From assembly GCF_924101635.2 (NCBI RefSeq), contig NZ_CAKMAA020000047.1, positions 1 to 63,492 of the forward strand: a stretch of 63,492 nt of DNA. The letters are read 5' to 3'. Position 1 is the stretch's first letter, and each line of letters starts with the position of its first letter. Origin of the DNA: Candidatus Nitrotoga sp. HW29 (GTDB lineage Bacteria; Pseudomonadota; Gammaproteobacteria; Burkholderiales; Gallionellaceae). Under the pieces are notes generated by a model that made no database searches, was not told the DNA's origin, and saw only the letters and a program-made list of their open reading frames with translations. This document shows positions 9,393 to 19,748 of the stretch, one piece after another. The position numbers were made by a program, and so were the translations under genes.

Positions 9393-12300
9393 GTGCGCTC
9401 TCTTGTTTCATCCGTTGACATAGCCTCTTTTTTTTCGATCGCTTATCTGACGCGGGGACGTCAATATTATCGTGAGAACAAAGTCACGGCGCTAAATATC
9501 AGCCCTAATGGCGCCTTGGTTACCGCACTTGTCGCAGGCTCAAATAAAAATCGCTATCACGTCCATATCATTCTGCAGGCGGAGCCAGGGGGGCATATAT
9601 TCGTCAATGGAGAATGCACTTGCCCGATAGGCTATAACTGCAAGCATGTTGCAGCAACGCTCATCAAGGCTCAAGCAGAGTCCCCACTTAAAGTTCCTGC
9701 GCCGGCAAATAAAGCAACACCGAATGTGACGGATTTACCCGATGAAATTTCCACCTGGCTGAATGAAGTAGCCCGTGCGGCAATACCGGCACTAGGCCGA
9801 GATACCTTACCAACGAGCGAATTGCAGCGTTTACTGTACATTTTGAAATTGAATGATGGCAAACCAGCGGCAGTGGAAGTGACATTTTTCACTGCCAGGC
9901 TGCTCAAGGCTGGGGGGTTTGGCAAAAAAACGCATCATCATTCCCTGGCAAATATTTTTATTGGAGTGACGCCCCGCTATTTCACCGAGCGGGATCAGGA
10001 AATCATCGCTGCATTAAATCTGATGCGTACGGCGGATGGTCATTTAACTGGTACACAGGGTAGCAGATGGATGACAGAAATGGTCGCCACGGGCAGGTGC
10101 TTCTGGGAAACACCCGAGTCCGAACCTCTGTCCTTTGGTGAAACATACATCACGCAACCTGTTTGGACCATGGACATACAGGGAAACCAACGGCTACACA
10201 TTGAAACGATACCACCATCACAGGTACTGCCGTTTTCTCCCCCTTGGTATGTCAATGAAGTCACATCGGTCTGCGGCAAATTGGATATCGGCCTGCCCGA
10301 CGAAATTGCTTACGCTCTGATTAACGCACCAGCGATCCCATCGGCACTAGCCGGTCGTATCGGCAATGAATTGACACAAAAAATGCCCGGTATAAAAGTT
10401 CAACTACCGCAAGTGCTGCAAGAAAGAAAAGTAAGCGATCGGCATCCTGTTCCATGTTTACGTTTTTACACAGTAGCATTGAATCCACCGCCTTATTTGG
10501 GTTCTTTCCACACTAAAGACGACCAATACGATGAGCCGAAAACACTCGACTTGGTGCGCCTTGAATTCGACTATGGCGGCGTGCGAATTGACGCTATATC
10601 AACCGAAAAATCGATAGCACAGCGTAGTGGTGATGAATTGTTGCGCATCGACCGCGATGTTGCCACCGAAGAAAGTTATTTCCACGAACTTACCAGCTTG
10701 GGGTTTTTCTTTGTTGATCTATCAATTTTTTCCGAATTACATAACAAACACAAAGGTTCTTTTATTCTGGGTGGAGATGACAAAGAGTGGATCAACTTCT
10801 GTCTTACCAACCTCCCCGATCTGCAAGTATCTGGCTGGCAGATCGAAATGGAGCCAAGCTTTACCTTTCGTTTCGCCGAGATTGAAGACTGGACAGCCAC
10901 CGTCACTGAGGACGGCGATAACAATAACTGGTTCGGTATAGCGCTGGGTATTCAGATAGACGGACTACCCGTTAACCTGTTGCCCGTCCTGCTGGATTTA
11001 ATTCGCCAATTTCCAGAACAAATGAACATGCAGGCACTGGCGCAGCTTAACGCTGAAGAAATGCCACTCATAGCCCGCCTTGCTGATGGGCGCTTGGTGA
11101 CATTACCGATTTCTCGCATACAAAACATTCTGTCAGTATTGGTAGAGCTTTTCGATAAAGATACAGCACATAACTTACAGCAAATCGAGCTGTCTGCGAT
11201 TCAGGCGGGACGCTTGGCAGAATTGGAAGAGGCTGCCGGCTTGCGCTGGCTGGGCGGCGAGCATTTACGTGAATTAGGGCGCAAGCTGCGCGATTTCAAT
11301 GGCATTCAGCCAGTTCCACCGCCTGCTGGTCTGAAGACCGATTTGCGTGGCTATCAACAAGAAGGGCTTAATTGGCTGCAATTTCTGCGCGAACATGAAT
11401 TGGCTGGTATTCTGGCTGACGATATGGGGTTAGGTAAAACTGTGCAGGCATTGGCTCATCTTCTAGTAGAAAAAGAATCCGGACGCATGAACCATCCCAG
11501 TTTAGTGGTCGCCCCCACCAGCCTGATGTTCAACTGGCTGCGTGAGACAGAACGCTTTGCGCCGGATTTACGCGTATTGGTATTGCAGGGCCAATTACGC
11601 AAGCAGCATTTCGAATCTATCGGGGATTATGACTTGGTCCTCACCACCTATCCCTTGCTGCCACGCGACAAAGAGGTACTGATCGGACAAGAATTTCATT
11701 TATTAATCCTTGATGAAGGTCATATCATCAAAAATCCAAAGTCGCAAGCTACGCAAATTGTGCATCAAATTAAAGCGCGCCATAGGCTAGCGCTTACTGG
11801 CACACCGTTGGAAAATCACCTTGGTGAATTGTGGTCGCTATTTCATTTTCTACTGCCCGGATTATTAGGCGATGACAAAAATTTTCGTAAGCTATTCCGC
11901 ACACCCATCGAAAAACAAGGTGACAACACGCGGCGCGCAGTACTTTCACGCCGCATTGCCCCATTCCTGCTACGCCGCACTAAAACACAGGTAGCCAAAG
12001 AATTACCGCCCAAAACAGAAATTATTCGCTCCTGCGAATTATCTGGCGCTCAGCGTGACTTATACGAAACTATCCGGGTAGCCATGCATGAAAAGATACG
12101 CCTGGAAATCGACAAAAAAGGCATGAATCGCAGTCATATTATTATTCTCGACGCACTGCTTAAATTGCGTCAAACCTGTTGCGATCCACGCCTGCTTAAA
12201 TTGCCTGCTGCAAAGCATGTAACACATTCAGCCAAGCTTGAGCTCCTCATGTCTTTGCTGCCGGACATGGTGGAAGAAGGGCGGAGCATCCTGTTGTTCT

Positions 12301-12755
12301 CCCAATTCACTTCTATGTTGGCATTGATCGAATTAGAACTTAAGAAATTTAACTTGCCCTATGTCAAACTCACCGGAGACACTCGTGATCGCGCCACACC
12401 AGTACAACGTTTTCAGAGCAAAGAAATACCCATCTTCCTGATCAGTCTCAAAGCAGGTGGAGTAGGCCTGAACCTCACCACCGCCGATACCGTAATTCAT
12501 TATGATCCGTGGTGGAACCCCGCGGTAGAAAATCAGGCGACTGACCGCGCCCATCGTATAGGCCAGGAGAACCCTGTTTTCGTCTACAAACTGATCACTG
12601 AAAGTACCGTGGAAGAAAAAATTGTTGCAATGCAGGGGAAAAAGCGTGACTTGGCGCAAGGGATTCTGAATGATAACGGAGAAGCTATCGCTCCTCTTTC
12701 TACAGAAGAATTAGCAATGCTATTTGAGCCGTTGCAAACATTAAGTGCGGTATAA
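9393..12755 (+). CDS. SWIM zinc-finger SNF2-family helicase-like ATPase
   Basis: 1120-aa protein. A SWIM zinc finger (CTCPIGYNCKHV) is near residues 73-84. The SNF2 ATPase fills the last 480 residues: LADDMGLGKTVQALA (Walker A), DEGH (DExH box), LTGTPLENHLGELWSLF, and in the C-lobe ATDRAHRIGQ. The middle 450 residues are poorly conserved. Bacterial proteins of this build are probably DNA or RNA translocases (RapA/HepA relatives); the exact job is unknown. The start is GTG. A bidirectional terminator follows the gene. Confidence 0.9.
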   Translation: MRSLVSSVDIASFFSIAYLTRGRQYYRENKVTALNISPNGALVTALVAGSNKNRYHVHIILQAEPGGHIFVNGECTCPIGYNCKHVAATLIKAQAESPLKVPAPANKATPNVTDLPDEISTWLNEVARAAIPALGRDTLPTSELQRLLYILKLNDGKPAAVEVTFFTARLLKAGGFGKKTHHHSLANIFIGVTPRYFTERDQEIIAALNLMRTADGHLTGTQGSRWMTEMVATGRCFWETPESEPLSFGETYITQPVWTMDIQGNQRLHIETIPPSQVLPFSPPWYVNEVTSVCGKLDIGLPDEIAYALINAPAIPSALAGRIGNELTQKMPGIKVQLPQVLQERKVSDRHPVPCLRFYTVALNPPPYLGSFHTKDDQYDEPKTLDLVRLEFDYGGVRIDAISTEKSIAQRSGDELLRIDRDVATEESYFHELTSLGFFFVDLSIFSELHNKHKGSFILGGDDKEWINFCLTNLPDLQVSGWQIEMEPSFTFRFAEIEDWTATVTEDGDNNNWFGIALGIQIDGLPVNLLPVLLDLIRQFPEQMNMQALAQLNAEEMPLIARLADGRLVTLPISRIQNILSVLVELFDKDTAHNLQQIELSAIQAGRLAELEEAAGLRWLGGEHLRELGRKLRDFNGIQPVPPPAGLKTDLRGYQQEGLNWLQFLREHELAGILADDMGLGKTVQALAHLLVEKESGRMNHPSLVVAPTSLMFNWLRETERFAPDLRVLVLQGQLRKQHFESIGDYDLVLTTYPLLPRDKEVLIGQEFHLLILDEGHIIKNPKSQATQIVHQIKARHRLALTGTPLENHLGELWSLFHFLLPGLLGDDKNFRKLFRTPIEKQGDNTRRAVLSRRIAPFLLRRTKTQVAKELPPKTEIIRSCELSGAQRDLYETIRVAMHEKIRLEIDKKGMNRSHIIILDALLKLRQTCCDPRLLKLPAAKHVTHSAKLELLMSLLPDMVEEGRSILLFSQFTSMLALIELELKKFNLPYVKLTGDTRDRATPVQRFQSKEIPIFLISLKAGGVGLNLTTADTVIHYDPWWNPAVENQATDRAHRIGQENPVFVYKLITESTVEEKIVAMQGKKRDLAQGILNDNGEAIAPLSTEELAMLFEPLQTLSAV

Positions 12756-12846
12756 ACGAGGAAAGATTCGTTCTGCCGCGATGAATTTTTGCTAAAGCTT
12801 CACTTTCAAATCAAATAGTGGTGTTATTTAATAATTTTAAATAAAT

Positions 12847-12874
12847 AAAAAAGCCTGCTTAAGCAGGCTTTTTT
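12847..12874. terminator. Bidirectional intrinsic terminator
   Basis: A perfect 28-bp palindrome: six A, GCCTGC, TTAA, GCAGGC, six T. It lies between the convergent SNF2 and cold-shock genes and has a T run on both strands, so it can stop transcription from either side. Confidence 0.92.
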
Positions 12875-12895
12875 AAAAAAACCTAGTTACCTATT

Positions 12896-13099
12896 TTAAG
12901 GGGCCTGAATATTGGCAGCTTGTTTACCTTTAGGGCCTTGGACAATATCAAAAGTAACTTTTTGGCCTTCTTTAAGAGACTTAAAGCCACTCATAGTAAT
13001 TGCGGAAAAATGTGCGAATAAATCTTCACTACCATCATCCGGAGTAATAAAACCGTAACCTTTTGCATCATTAAACCATTTAACTGTACCGTTTGCCAT
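12896..13099 (-). CDS. Cold-shock protein (CspA family)
   Basis: 67-aa single cold-shock domain with RNP1-like KGYGFITP and RNP2-like DLFAHF motifs. These proteins bind single-stranded RNA and DNA and melt RNA secondary structure. AAGGAAG precedes the ATG. About 245 bases separate it from clpS on the other side; such genes often have a long 5' leader, and a GC-rich inverted segment (about 13122-13140) lies in that leader. Which paralogue it is cannot be told. Confidence 0.95.
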   Translation of the reverse strand: MANGTVKWFNDAKGYGFITPDDGSEDLFAHFSAITMSGFKSLKEGQKVTFDIVQGPKGKQAANIQAP

Positions 13100-13343
13100 G
13101 TTTCACTTCCTTAGCTAAAAAACCGGGGGGATTCCCGTTAAACTGTTTGAATTCCAAGAGCGTACATGGCAAAACCAGTACTGCAGGTAACTTGCATTCA
13201 AACACCCATGCACTTTTTACTCCTGTTTAAGCGATTTCGTCAAGGCTTATGCACTTTATTTTCTGAATTGTTTTCAAAAGCACTTGAAAAAACCTCATGA
13301 ATCATCGAACATACCATCATAAATAAATGTAACAATAACAACC

Positions 13344-13652
13344 ATGGCAACGCAATATGAAAATACATCCTTGCTGAAAGCAGAACAAAGCAAGACCAAA
13401 CCACCCAAACTGTATAAAGTGCTGCTCTTTAATGACGAGTTCACCACAATGGATTTTGTAATCGAAGTTTTACAAACGTTTTTTTTGATGAACCGTGAAC
13501 GCGCCATCCAATTGATGCTCAAAGTACATCATGAAGGATTGGCAATATGCGGGATCTATACTAAGGATATCGCAGAAACGAAGGTTGAACAGGTATCGGC
13601 ATTTGCCAAACAGCACGGACATCCGCTACGATGCGAATTAGAGGAAACATAA
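13344..13652 (+). CDS. clpS: ClpS adaptor for ClpAP
   Basis: 102-aa adaptor that delivers N-degron substrates to ClpA. The binding-pocket segment [17 protein letters not shown] (about 29-45) matches canonical NDDYTPMDFV, though with NDE for NDD. The C-terminal ECELE-type end (RCELEE) is present. It precedes clpA by three bases, as usual. Confidence 0.95.
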   Translation: MATQYENTSLLKAEQSKTKPPKLYKVLLFNDEFTTMDFVIEVLQTFFLMNRERAIQLMLKVHHEGLAICGIYTKDIAETKVEQVSAFAKQHGHPLRCELEET

Positions 13653-13655
13653 ATT

Positions 13656-15908
13656 ATGATCGCGCAAGAACTTGAAATCAGCTTACACTTGGCGTTCGTC
13701 GAAGCACGCCAGAAACGCTTCCAATTTATCACGGTGGAGCACCTGCTACTTGCTATGCTGGATAACTCTTCTGCGGTACATGTATTGCGCGCCTGTGGGG
13801 CCGATATTGAAGAATTGCGCGCAGTACTGACCGATTTTATTAATACTCATACACCCGTAGCGCCAGGTAGTAATGAAGTAGACACGCAGCCTACTGTCGG
13901 CTTCCAGCGAGTCATCCAACGCGCTATTTTGCACGTGCAATCCTCTAACAAAAAAGAAGTTTCCGGTGCCAATATCTTGGTTGCCCTATTTAGTGAAAAA
14001 GATTCTCATGCCGTGTTTTTCCTGAATCAGCGTGCTATCACTCGGCTGGATGTAGCAAACTATATTGCACATGGAATCGATAAGACAGCTCCATCAAACA
14101 CCAATAAATCAGTGGATTCTGAGATAGAGCAAGAGCCGAGCCAAAAGAACGCCCTATCCGACTATACGCTTGACCTCAATGCACAAGCTTTGGCTGGAAA
14201 AATCGATCCCTTAATCGGGCGCGAAACAGAGCTAACGCGCGTTATTCAAACCTTGTGCCGCCGCCGCAAAAATAATCCACTATTAGTTGGCGAGGCTGGC
14301 GTGGGTAAGACCGCTATCGCCGAAGGCTTAGCGCGCCGAATTAAAGAAAACAATGTGCCTGATATTCTCAAAAATGCTCAAATCTATGCATTAGACATGG
14401 GTGCACTGCTGGCCGGCACTAAATACCGCGGCGACTTTGAACAACGCCTGAAAGCTGTCCTCAAAGAATTAGCCGATGAACCCCATGCTATTCTATTCAT
14501 CGACGAAATACATACTCTGATAGGTGCAGGCGCAGCCTCAGGCGGCACGATGGATGCCTCCAATTTACTCAAACCCGCGCTGTCAAATGGCACACTTAAG
14601 TGCATCGGTGCTACTACCTATCAAGAATACCGCGGCATTTTCGAGAAAGATCATGCGCTATCTCGTCGTTTTCAAAAAGTAGATGTACCTGAGCCTTCAG
14701 TCGTGCAGACCATTGAAATTCTAAAAGGGTTAAAGTCTCGCTTCGAGACTCATCATGGCATCAAATACAGCACCGCTGCGCTAACCAGTGCGGCCGAACT
14801 TTCATCGCGTTTTATCAATGACAGACATCTTCCTGATAAAGCTATTGACGTGATAGATGAAGCAGGTGCGGTACAACGTATTCTGCCAAAATCAAAACAA
14901 AAAAAACTTATCGGCAAACATGAAATCGAGGACATCATTGCCAAGATTGCTCGCGTACCTTCACGCACTGTTTCTTCGGATGATCGCAATCTATTAAAAA
15001 CGCTGGATCGCGACCTCAAGACCGTAGTGTTCGGCCAGAATGCCGCCATTGACGTGCTGGCACGCGCCATAAAAATGTCCCGGAGTGGGTTGGGCAATCC
15101 ACAAAAACCCATTGGTAGCTTCTTGTTCTCTGGCCCTACCGGTGTAGGCAAAACCGAAGTAGCGCGTCAACTCGCCTTTGCAATGGGTATGCCACTAAAC
15201 CGCTTTGACATGTCTGAATATATGGAACGTCACGCGGTGTCGCGTCTTATTGGAGCACCACCTGGCTATGTCGGTTTTGACCAAGGTGGTTTACTCACTG
15301 AAGCAATCAACAAGCAGCCCCATTGCGTCTTACTACTAGACGAAATCGAAAAAGCACACCCAGACATTTTTAATATTTTATTACAAGTGATGGATCACGG
15401 TACACTCACTGACAATAACGGGCGCAAGGCAGATTTCCGTAATGTGGTTATTATTATGACCACCAATGCAGGAGCCGATGCATTAAGCAAGACACAAATT
15501 GGCTTTACCAAGAGCGGAGTAAGCGGTGACGAAACGGCTGAAATCAAGCGACTATTCACCCCGGAGTTCCGTAATCGACTGGATGCTACTATTTCCTTCG
15601 CCGCACTGGATAAAGAAGTCATCCTGCGCGTAGTAGACAAATTCTTGATTCAGCTTGAGGAACAACTACATGAGAAAAAAGTTGAAGTCATTTTCACCGA
15701 TGCACTCAAAGACTATCTTGCCAAAACTGGCTTTGACCCGCTAATGGGTGCCCGTCCGATGGCACGTTTAATTCAGGACACCATACGTAGCGCACTGGCA
15801 GATGAATTACTATTCGGAAAACTATCCAATGGCGGCAAAGTAACTGTCACAATAGATCAAAACGAGAAGGTGCAATTGGAATTTACGGAAGAAATCGTTG
15901 TTGTTTAA
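13656..15908 (+). CDS. clpA: ClpA ATPase of the ClpAP protease
   Basis: 750-aa Hsp100 unfoldase with an N-domain (1-145) that docks ClpS, a first AAA+ module with GEAGVGKT near residue 210 and [11 protein letters not shown], and a second with GPTGVGKTE near 495, [13 protein letters not shown] and [11 protein letters not shown]. It feeds unfolded proteins to ClpP, which is not in this window. Length and order are normal. A strong hairpin follows. Confidence 0.97.
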   Translation: MIAQELEISLHLAFVEARQKRFQFITVEHLLLAMLDNSSAVHVLRACGADIEELRAVLTDFINTHTPVAPGSNEVDTQPTVGFQRVIQRAILHVQSSNKKEVSGANILVALFSEKDSHAVFFLNQRAITRLDVANYIAHGIDKTAPSNTNKSVDSEIEQEPSQKNALSDYTLDLNAQALAGKIDPLIGRETELTRVIQTLCRRRKNNPLLVGEAGVGKTAIAEGLARRIKENNVPDILKNAQIYALDMGALLAGTKYRGDFEQRLKAVLKELADEPHAILFIDEIHTLIGAGAASGGTMDASNLLKPALSNGTLKCIGATTYQEYRGIFEKDHALSRRFQKVDVPEPSVVQTIEILKGLKSRFETHHGIKYSTAALTSAAELSSRFINDRHLPDKAIDVIDEAGAVQRILPKSKQKKLIGKHEIEDIIAKIARVPSRTVSSDDRNLLKTLDRDLKTVVFGQNAAIDVLARAIKMSRSGLGNPQKPIGSFLFSGPTGVGKTEVARQLAFAMGMPLNRFDMSEYMERHAVSRLIGAPPGYVGFDQGGLLTEAINKQPHCVLLLDEIEKAHPDIFNILLQVMDHGTLTDNNGRKADFRNVVIIMTTNAGADALSKTQIGFTKSGVSGDETAEIKRLFTPEFRNRLDATISFAALDKEVILRVVDKFLIQLEEQLHEKKVEVIFTDALKDYLAKTGFDPLMGARPMARLIQDTIRSALADELLFGKLSNGGKVTVTIDQNEKVQLEFTEEIVVV

Positions 15909-15938
15909 TTTTATTACCTTGCATTTGTTTAATATTGA

Positions 15939-15983
15939 ATTTGTTGAGTAGCAGGGTGATTACAAACACCCAACTCAACAAAT
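15939..15983. terminator. Hairpin after clpA
   Basis: Eleven-base perfect arms (ATTTGTTGAGT and its complement), with an inner GGGTG/CACCC pairing, 30 bases past the clpA stop. There is no long T run, so it may be a terminator or an RNA 3'-end stabiliser. Confidence 0.6.
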
Positions 15984-16192
15984 CTCAATGAACGCACGCA
16001 CCACAAACGAATACCTTTACTCATGCTCACGAAACAACATTAGCAAAAACCATTTATATTGCAAATGGGTAAATTTCACATACAATGTTCTGTTAACCGG
16101 TACTATCTTGGATAATTAATCAATACACTATTCAAGTAACTAACGAATGTCAGCGATCATCATCGCAATTTTTTCATAAAATGCAAGAAAAA

Positions 16193-18100
16193 TTAACTCC
16201 CAACAGTGCAATTACGCCCCATCTCTTTAGCCATAAACAAGCGTTTATCTGCAAGTTGCAATAACATTTCAGCATTTAATAATGTTGGAATTTTGCTAGC
16301 TACCCCAACACTAATTGTAACTATTAAATCTAGATGAGTACTTCCCGCAGCTACATTCTGACGCAATCTTTCCGCATACTGGTAAGCCTGCTCCGCTTGT
16401 GCATCCGGACAAATCACTAAAAACTCCTCTCCACCAAAACGGCACACCATATCCTGCTTACGTGCGGATGATCGTAAATTTTGCGCCACTTGTTTCAGTA
16501 CATCATCCCCCACCTTATGACCATAAGTATCATTAACCTTCTTAAAAAAATCTATATCTACCATCATGCACGACAACGGACGACCACTACGCTCTGCCAT
16601 TGCCCACTGCTGCTCTAGATAATCATTTGCATGACGACGATTAGGCAACTCTGTGAGAACATCAGTAAGTGCCATTTGTTGCAATCTCTGATTTGATGCT
16701 GCCAACTGCGCAGCAATGGTACGTAACTGCTGATGCTCACCCTTCAGTTCTTCCTGTAGTTGCACCATACGCTGAGTGACACTCAGCCTCGCACCCAGCA
16801 CTTTTGAATTAACCGGCTTGGTTAAGTAATCGGATGCTCCAGCATCAAACGCCTCTTCTATCCTATCCGAATTTTCTTGAGTCATCATGACAAACACATG
16901 GATATTGCGCCAAAGCTCGTTGTATCTGAGCGCCTTGCAAAATTCAATGCCATTCATTTTAGGCATATGCCAGTCTGTAATGATAAGTTGAGGCATAAAT
17001 TTATCGAGCATCGTTAACGCTTCTACCCCATCACTCGCAGTAGCAACCGTATGCCCGGCCTTTGTCAACAAAATTTTCAGCACTAACGTCGTTGCATAGT
17101 CGTCCTCCACCAGTAGGATACGCAATGCATAACATGTCTCCACACCAATCTCCGGTGTCCCGATATCAACTATTTCCAGCTCGGTAGGTGGCGCAGCTTG
17201 CAAAATTTCCTTGAATAGGGGGATGTCTGTCGAATGGATGCCGAATAATTTACTCCATTCACGCCATTCCTGCACCGTCTTATCGCCTAGTTCAGTAAAA
17301 ACATCGGTCTCCAAGCCCAACCTGGCAGCGCTAAGAATCAATTTCTGCACCATTTTGTACCGTTGTTGTTCATGCGATAAACATGCCTTGGAAAAATAGC
17401 TTGCGATATGTAGTATATTTAAAACATGCCAATTCCGATTGCCTTCGACAAGATCAGACAGCGCTGGATTTTCGTGATGTAAAACGGCTATCTGAAATAT
17501 TTGTGGCAAACCCCAGTCTGCCAACATTTCTTTACTCAATTGATTGTGATCAAGTCCGAATTCGGTGCGTTCGAGGTCAGTTAATGTAATATTTGTATCT
17601 ACTGCTCGGTTTTTCTCAAGAATGAGGGAATACTCTTGGGGGTATGCCGTTGCCAGTCCTAAGATACCAACTTGACCCAGCAAGCCGAGAATAAACATTT
17701 CTTCAGCTGCCCCCATTCTACGACCTTCTACAAAATTTTTTGCAGCAATCGCCATGAGCAACGATTGCGACCAAAAATTCTGATAATCGAATTTTCGGCA
17801 TGCCCCATCGCGGCTACCCTCCACTAACGACAAACTCAACACCATATTACGCACAATACTCAAACCTAACGACATGACCGCATCTGTTATAGAAACAATG
17901 GGTCTTGTCTGATAGGACATAAGCACATTGGCCATCTTAATCAACCGACCTGATAATGCCGGATCCGTCTTTATCGCGTGCGCAATCTCTTGAGTTGTTA
18001 CATCTTCCTTCAAGGTAAGCTGAATTATTTTCAGGGCCATACCTTTAGGCGAAGGTAAGCGATCTTTCGCCTTTAATTCCTCAAATTTAACATTAACCAT
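16193..18100 (-). CDS. HDOD - response receiver - diguanylate cyclase protein
   Basis: 635-aa signalling protein. Residues 1-200 are an HDOD domain (LPSPKGMALKIIQL, IKTDPALSGRLIKMANV). A receiver domain spans about 325-445, with VEDD acidic pair, ITDWHMPKMNG phosphoacceptor Asp and TKPVN Lys. A GGDEF domain follows (about 470-630) with the active site GGEEF. RKQD lies five residues before it, which is the inhibitory c-di-GMP site pattern. It should make c-di-GMP under phosphorelay control. No histidine kinase is adjacent. The HDOD partner function is unknown. Confidence 0.9.
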   Translation of the reverse strand: MVNVKFEELKAKDRLPSPKGMALKIIQLTLKEDVTTQEIAHAIKTDPALSGRLIKMANVLMSYQTRPIVSITDAVMSLGLSIVRNMVLSLSLVEGSRDGACRKFDYQNFWSQSLLMAIAAKNFVEGRRMGAAEEMFILGLLGQVGILGLATAYPQEYSLILEKNRAVDTNITLTDLERTEFGLDHNQLSKEMLADWGLPQIFQIAVLHHENPALSDLVEGNRNWHVLNILHIASYFSKACLSHEQQRYKMVQKLILSAARLGLETDVFTELGDKTVQEWREWSKLFGIHSTDIPLFKEILQAAPPTELEIVDIGTPEIGVETCYALRILLVEDDYATTLVLKILLTKAGHTVATASDGVEALTMLDKFMPQLIITDWHMPKMNGIEFCKALRYNELWRNIHVFVMMTQENSDRIEEAFDAGASDYLTKPVNSKVLGARLSVTQRMVQLQEELKGEHQQLRTIAAQLAASNQRLQQMALTDVLTELPNRRHANDYLEQQWAMAERSGRPLSCMMVDIDFFKKVNDTYGHKVGDDVLKQVAQNLRSSARKQDMVCRFGGEEFLVICPDAQAEQAYQYAERLRQNVAAGSTHLDLIVTISVGVASKIPTLLNAEMLLQLADKRLFMAKEMGRNCTVGS

Positions 18101-18157
18101 AGCTCACTTTACCATCAATCCGGCTAAGTACAACCTTCGATAAAATACAGTTCTAGT

Positions 18158-18799
18158 CTATACTATAGTACGTCGATGCCTAATGAACTCGCGCAGTGCT
18201 GGCAAAAATGAAATAACAATGACAATGATCACCATCAGGGTCAGGTTATTTTTCACCACTGGAATATTGCCTAAAAAGTAGCCTCCCAAGGTAAAAAGGC
18301 TAATCCACGCAATACTCCCTAACGCACTGAATAACATGAAAGTGCGATAACGCATCAAACCAATGCCAGCTACAAATGGTGCAAATGTTCGTACGATGGG
18401 CAAAAAACGGGCAAACAGGATTGCCTTCCCTCCGTGTTTCTTATAAAACATTTGCGTCTTTTCCAGATGCTCATGCTTGAGAAAGCGCGAATTAGCACGT
18501 TTAACTAAACGCATGCCTATCAACCGACCAATCCAGTAATTGGTACTATCCCCCAGAAACGATGCAAGCATAAGCAACGGCAAAACCAACTGGATTTCCA
18601 GCGTACCAACCCCGCACAGCGCACCTACCACGAACAACAGAGAGTCTCCCGGTAAAAAAGGCATTACCACCAGCCCGGTTTCGCAGAAAATAATCATAAA
18701 TAGTATGGCATAAATCCACATGCCATATGTTTGCATGATTGCCAATAAATGAACGTCCAGATGCAGGACAATATCTATAAAATAAGTGAGCAGTTCCAC
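18158..18799 (-). CDS. DedA family membrane protein
   Basis: 213-aa multi-pass membrane protein. The family core appears as FCETGLVVMPFLPGDSLLF near residues 40-58 and FARFLPIVRTFAPFVAGIG near 130-148. DedA proteins act in lipid scrambling or undecaprenyl-phosphate and proton-linked membrane homeostasis. It starts four bases after the secF stop, so it is probably in the secDF transcript. Confidence 0.9.
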   Translation of the reverse strand: MELLTYFIDIVLHLDVHLLAIMQTYGMWIYAILFMIIFCETGLVVMPFLPGDSLLFVVGALCGVGTLEIQLVLPLLMLASFLGDSTNYWIGRLIGMRLVKRANSRFLKHEHLEKTQMFYKKHGGKAILFARFLPIVRTFAPFVAGIGLMRYRTFMLFSALGSIAWISLFTLGGYFLGNIPVVKNNLTLMVIIVIVISFLPALREFIRHRRTIV

Positions 18800-18802
18800 G
18801 GC

Positions 18803-19732
18803 TTAGGGTAATACTTCTTCAACTACTTTTTCCGTCTTAATGAAATCCTCGCGCGAAACACCCATCAACATAAGCAATGGACTGGCTACCAGTACCGAGG
18901 AATAAATACTAAACAGAATGCCAATAGTCAAAGCCAACGCAAAATAATGCAATGTCTCCCCGCCCAAAAATAGCATTGCTGTCACCATCATCTGAGTACA
19001 CAGGTGAGTAATAATTGTACGCGACATAGTGCGCGTAATCGCGTTGTCGATTATTTCGGCAACCTCAGTCTTACGCATTTTACGGAAGTTCTCCCGAATA
19101 CGATCGAACACTACTACTGATTCATTTACCGAGTAACCTAACACGGCTAACAAGGCTGCCAACACGGTAAGTGAAAAATCCCACTGAAAAAATGCAAAAA
19201 AGCCAATGATAATAATTACGTCATGCAAATTGGCGATTATCGCGGCAAGCCCAAATTTCCACTCGAATCGCACCCAAAGGTAGCACGCGATACCAATAGA
19301 TACCAGCAACAACGCAAGAGCACCATTCTCCACCAAATCTTTGCCAACTTGTGGACCAACAAATTCGACACGACGCATTTCCACACTGGCATCTTGCTGA
19401 CGCAATTTGTCAAGAATCTGCTCGCTCAATTTCGCACCTACTACATTCTGTTTAAGTGATACCTGCAACAGCACATCATGACTAGAACCAAAGTTCTGTA
19501 CCAACACATCATGCAACCCCATTTCAGTCAGTTGCCCACGCACCTTATCTAGGTCAGCCGTCTGAGAATAATGCACTTCCATCACCGTTCCACCAGTGAA
19601 ATCCACACCAAAATTCAATCCTTTGGTTGCGATAAAAAACACCGCCAGAATAAATGTCGCTAAAGAAATTGTGGTGGTATACCGCCCATAGCTCATGAAC
19701 GGTATGTTGCGATTAATCTTGAAAAATTCCAT
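18803..19732 (-). CDS. secF: Protein translocase subunit SecF
   Basis: 309-aa inner-membrane subunit with six expected membrane segments. KGLNFGVDFTGGTVMEV near residue 40 is the SecF P1-start signature, and GYSVNESVVVFDRIRENFR near 215-233 is the conserved TM4/TM5 block. With SecD it uses the proton gradient to help pull exported proteins through SecYEG. It follows secD by 16 bases. Confidence 0.97.
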   Translation of the reverse strand: MEFFKINRNIPFMSYGRYTTTISLATFILAVFFIATKGLNFGVDFTGGTVMEVHYSQTADLDKVRGQLTEMGLHDVLVQNFGSSHDVLLQVSLKQNVVGAKLSEQILDKLRQQDASVEMRRVEFVGPQVGKDLVENGALALLLVSIGIACYLWVRFEWKFGLAAIIANLHDVIIIIGFFAFFQWDFSLTVLAALLAVLGYSVNESVVVFDRIRENFRKMRKTEVAEIIDNAITRTMSRTIITHLCTQMMVTAMLFLGGETLHYFALALTIGILFSIYSSVLVASPLLMLMGVSREDFIKTEKVVEEVLP

Positions 19733-19748
19733 TTATTACCTCTTATAC

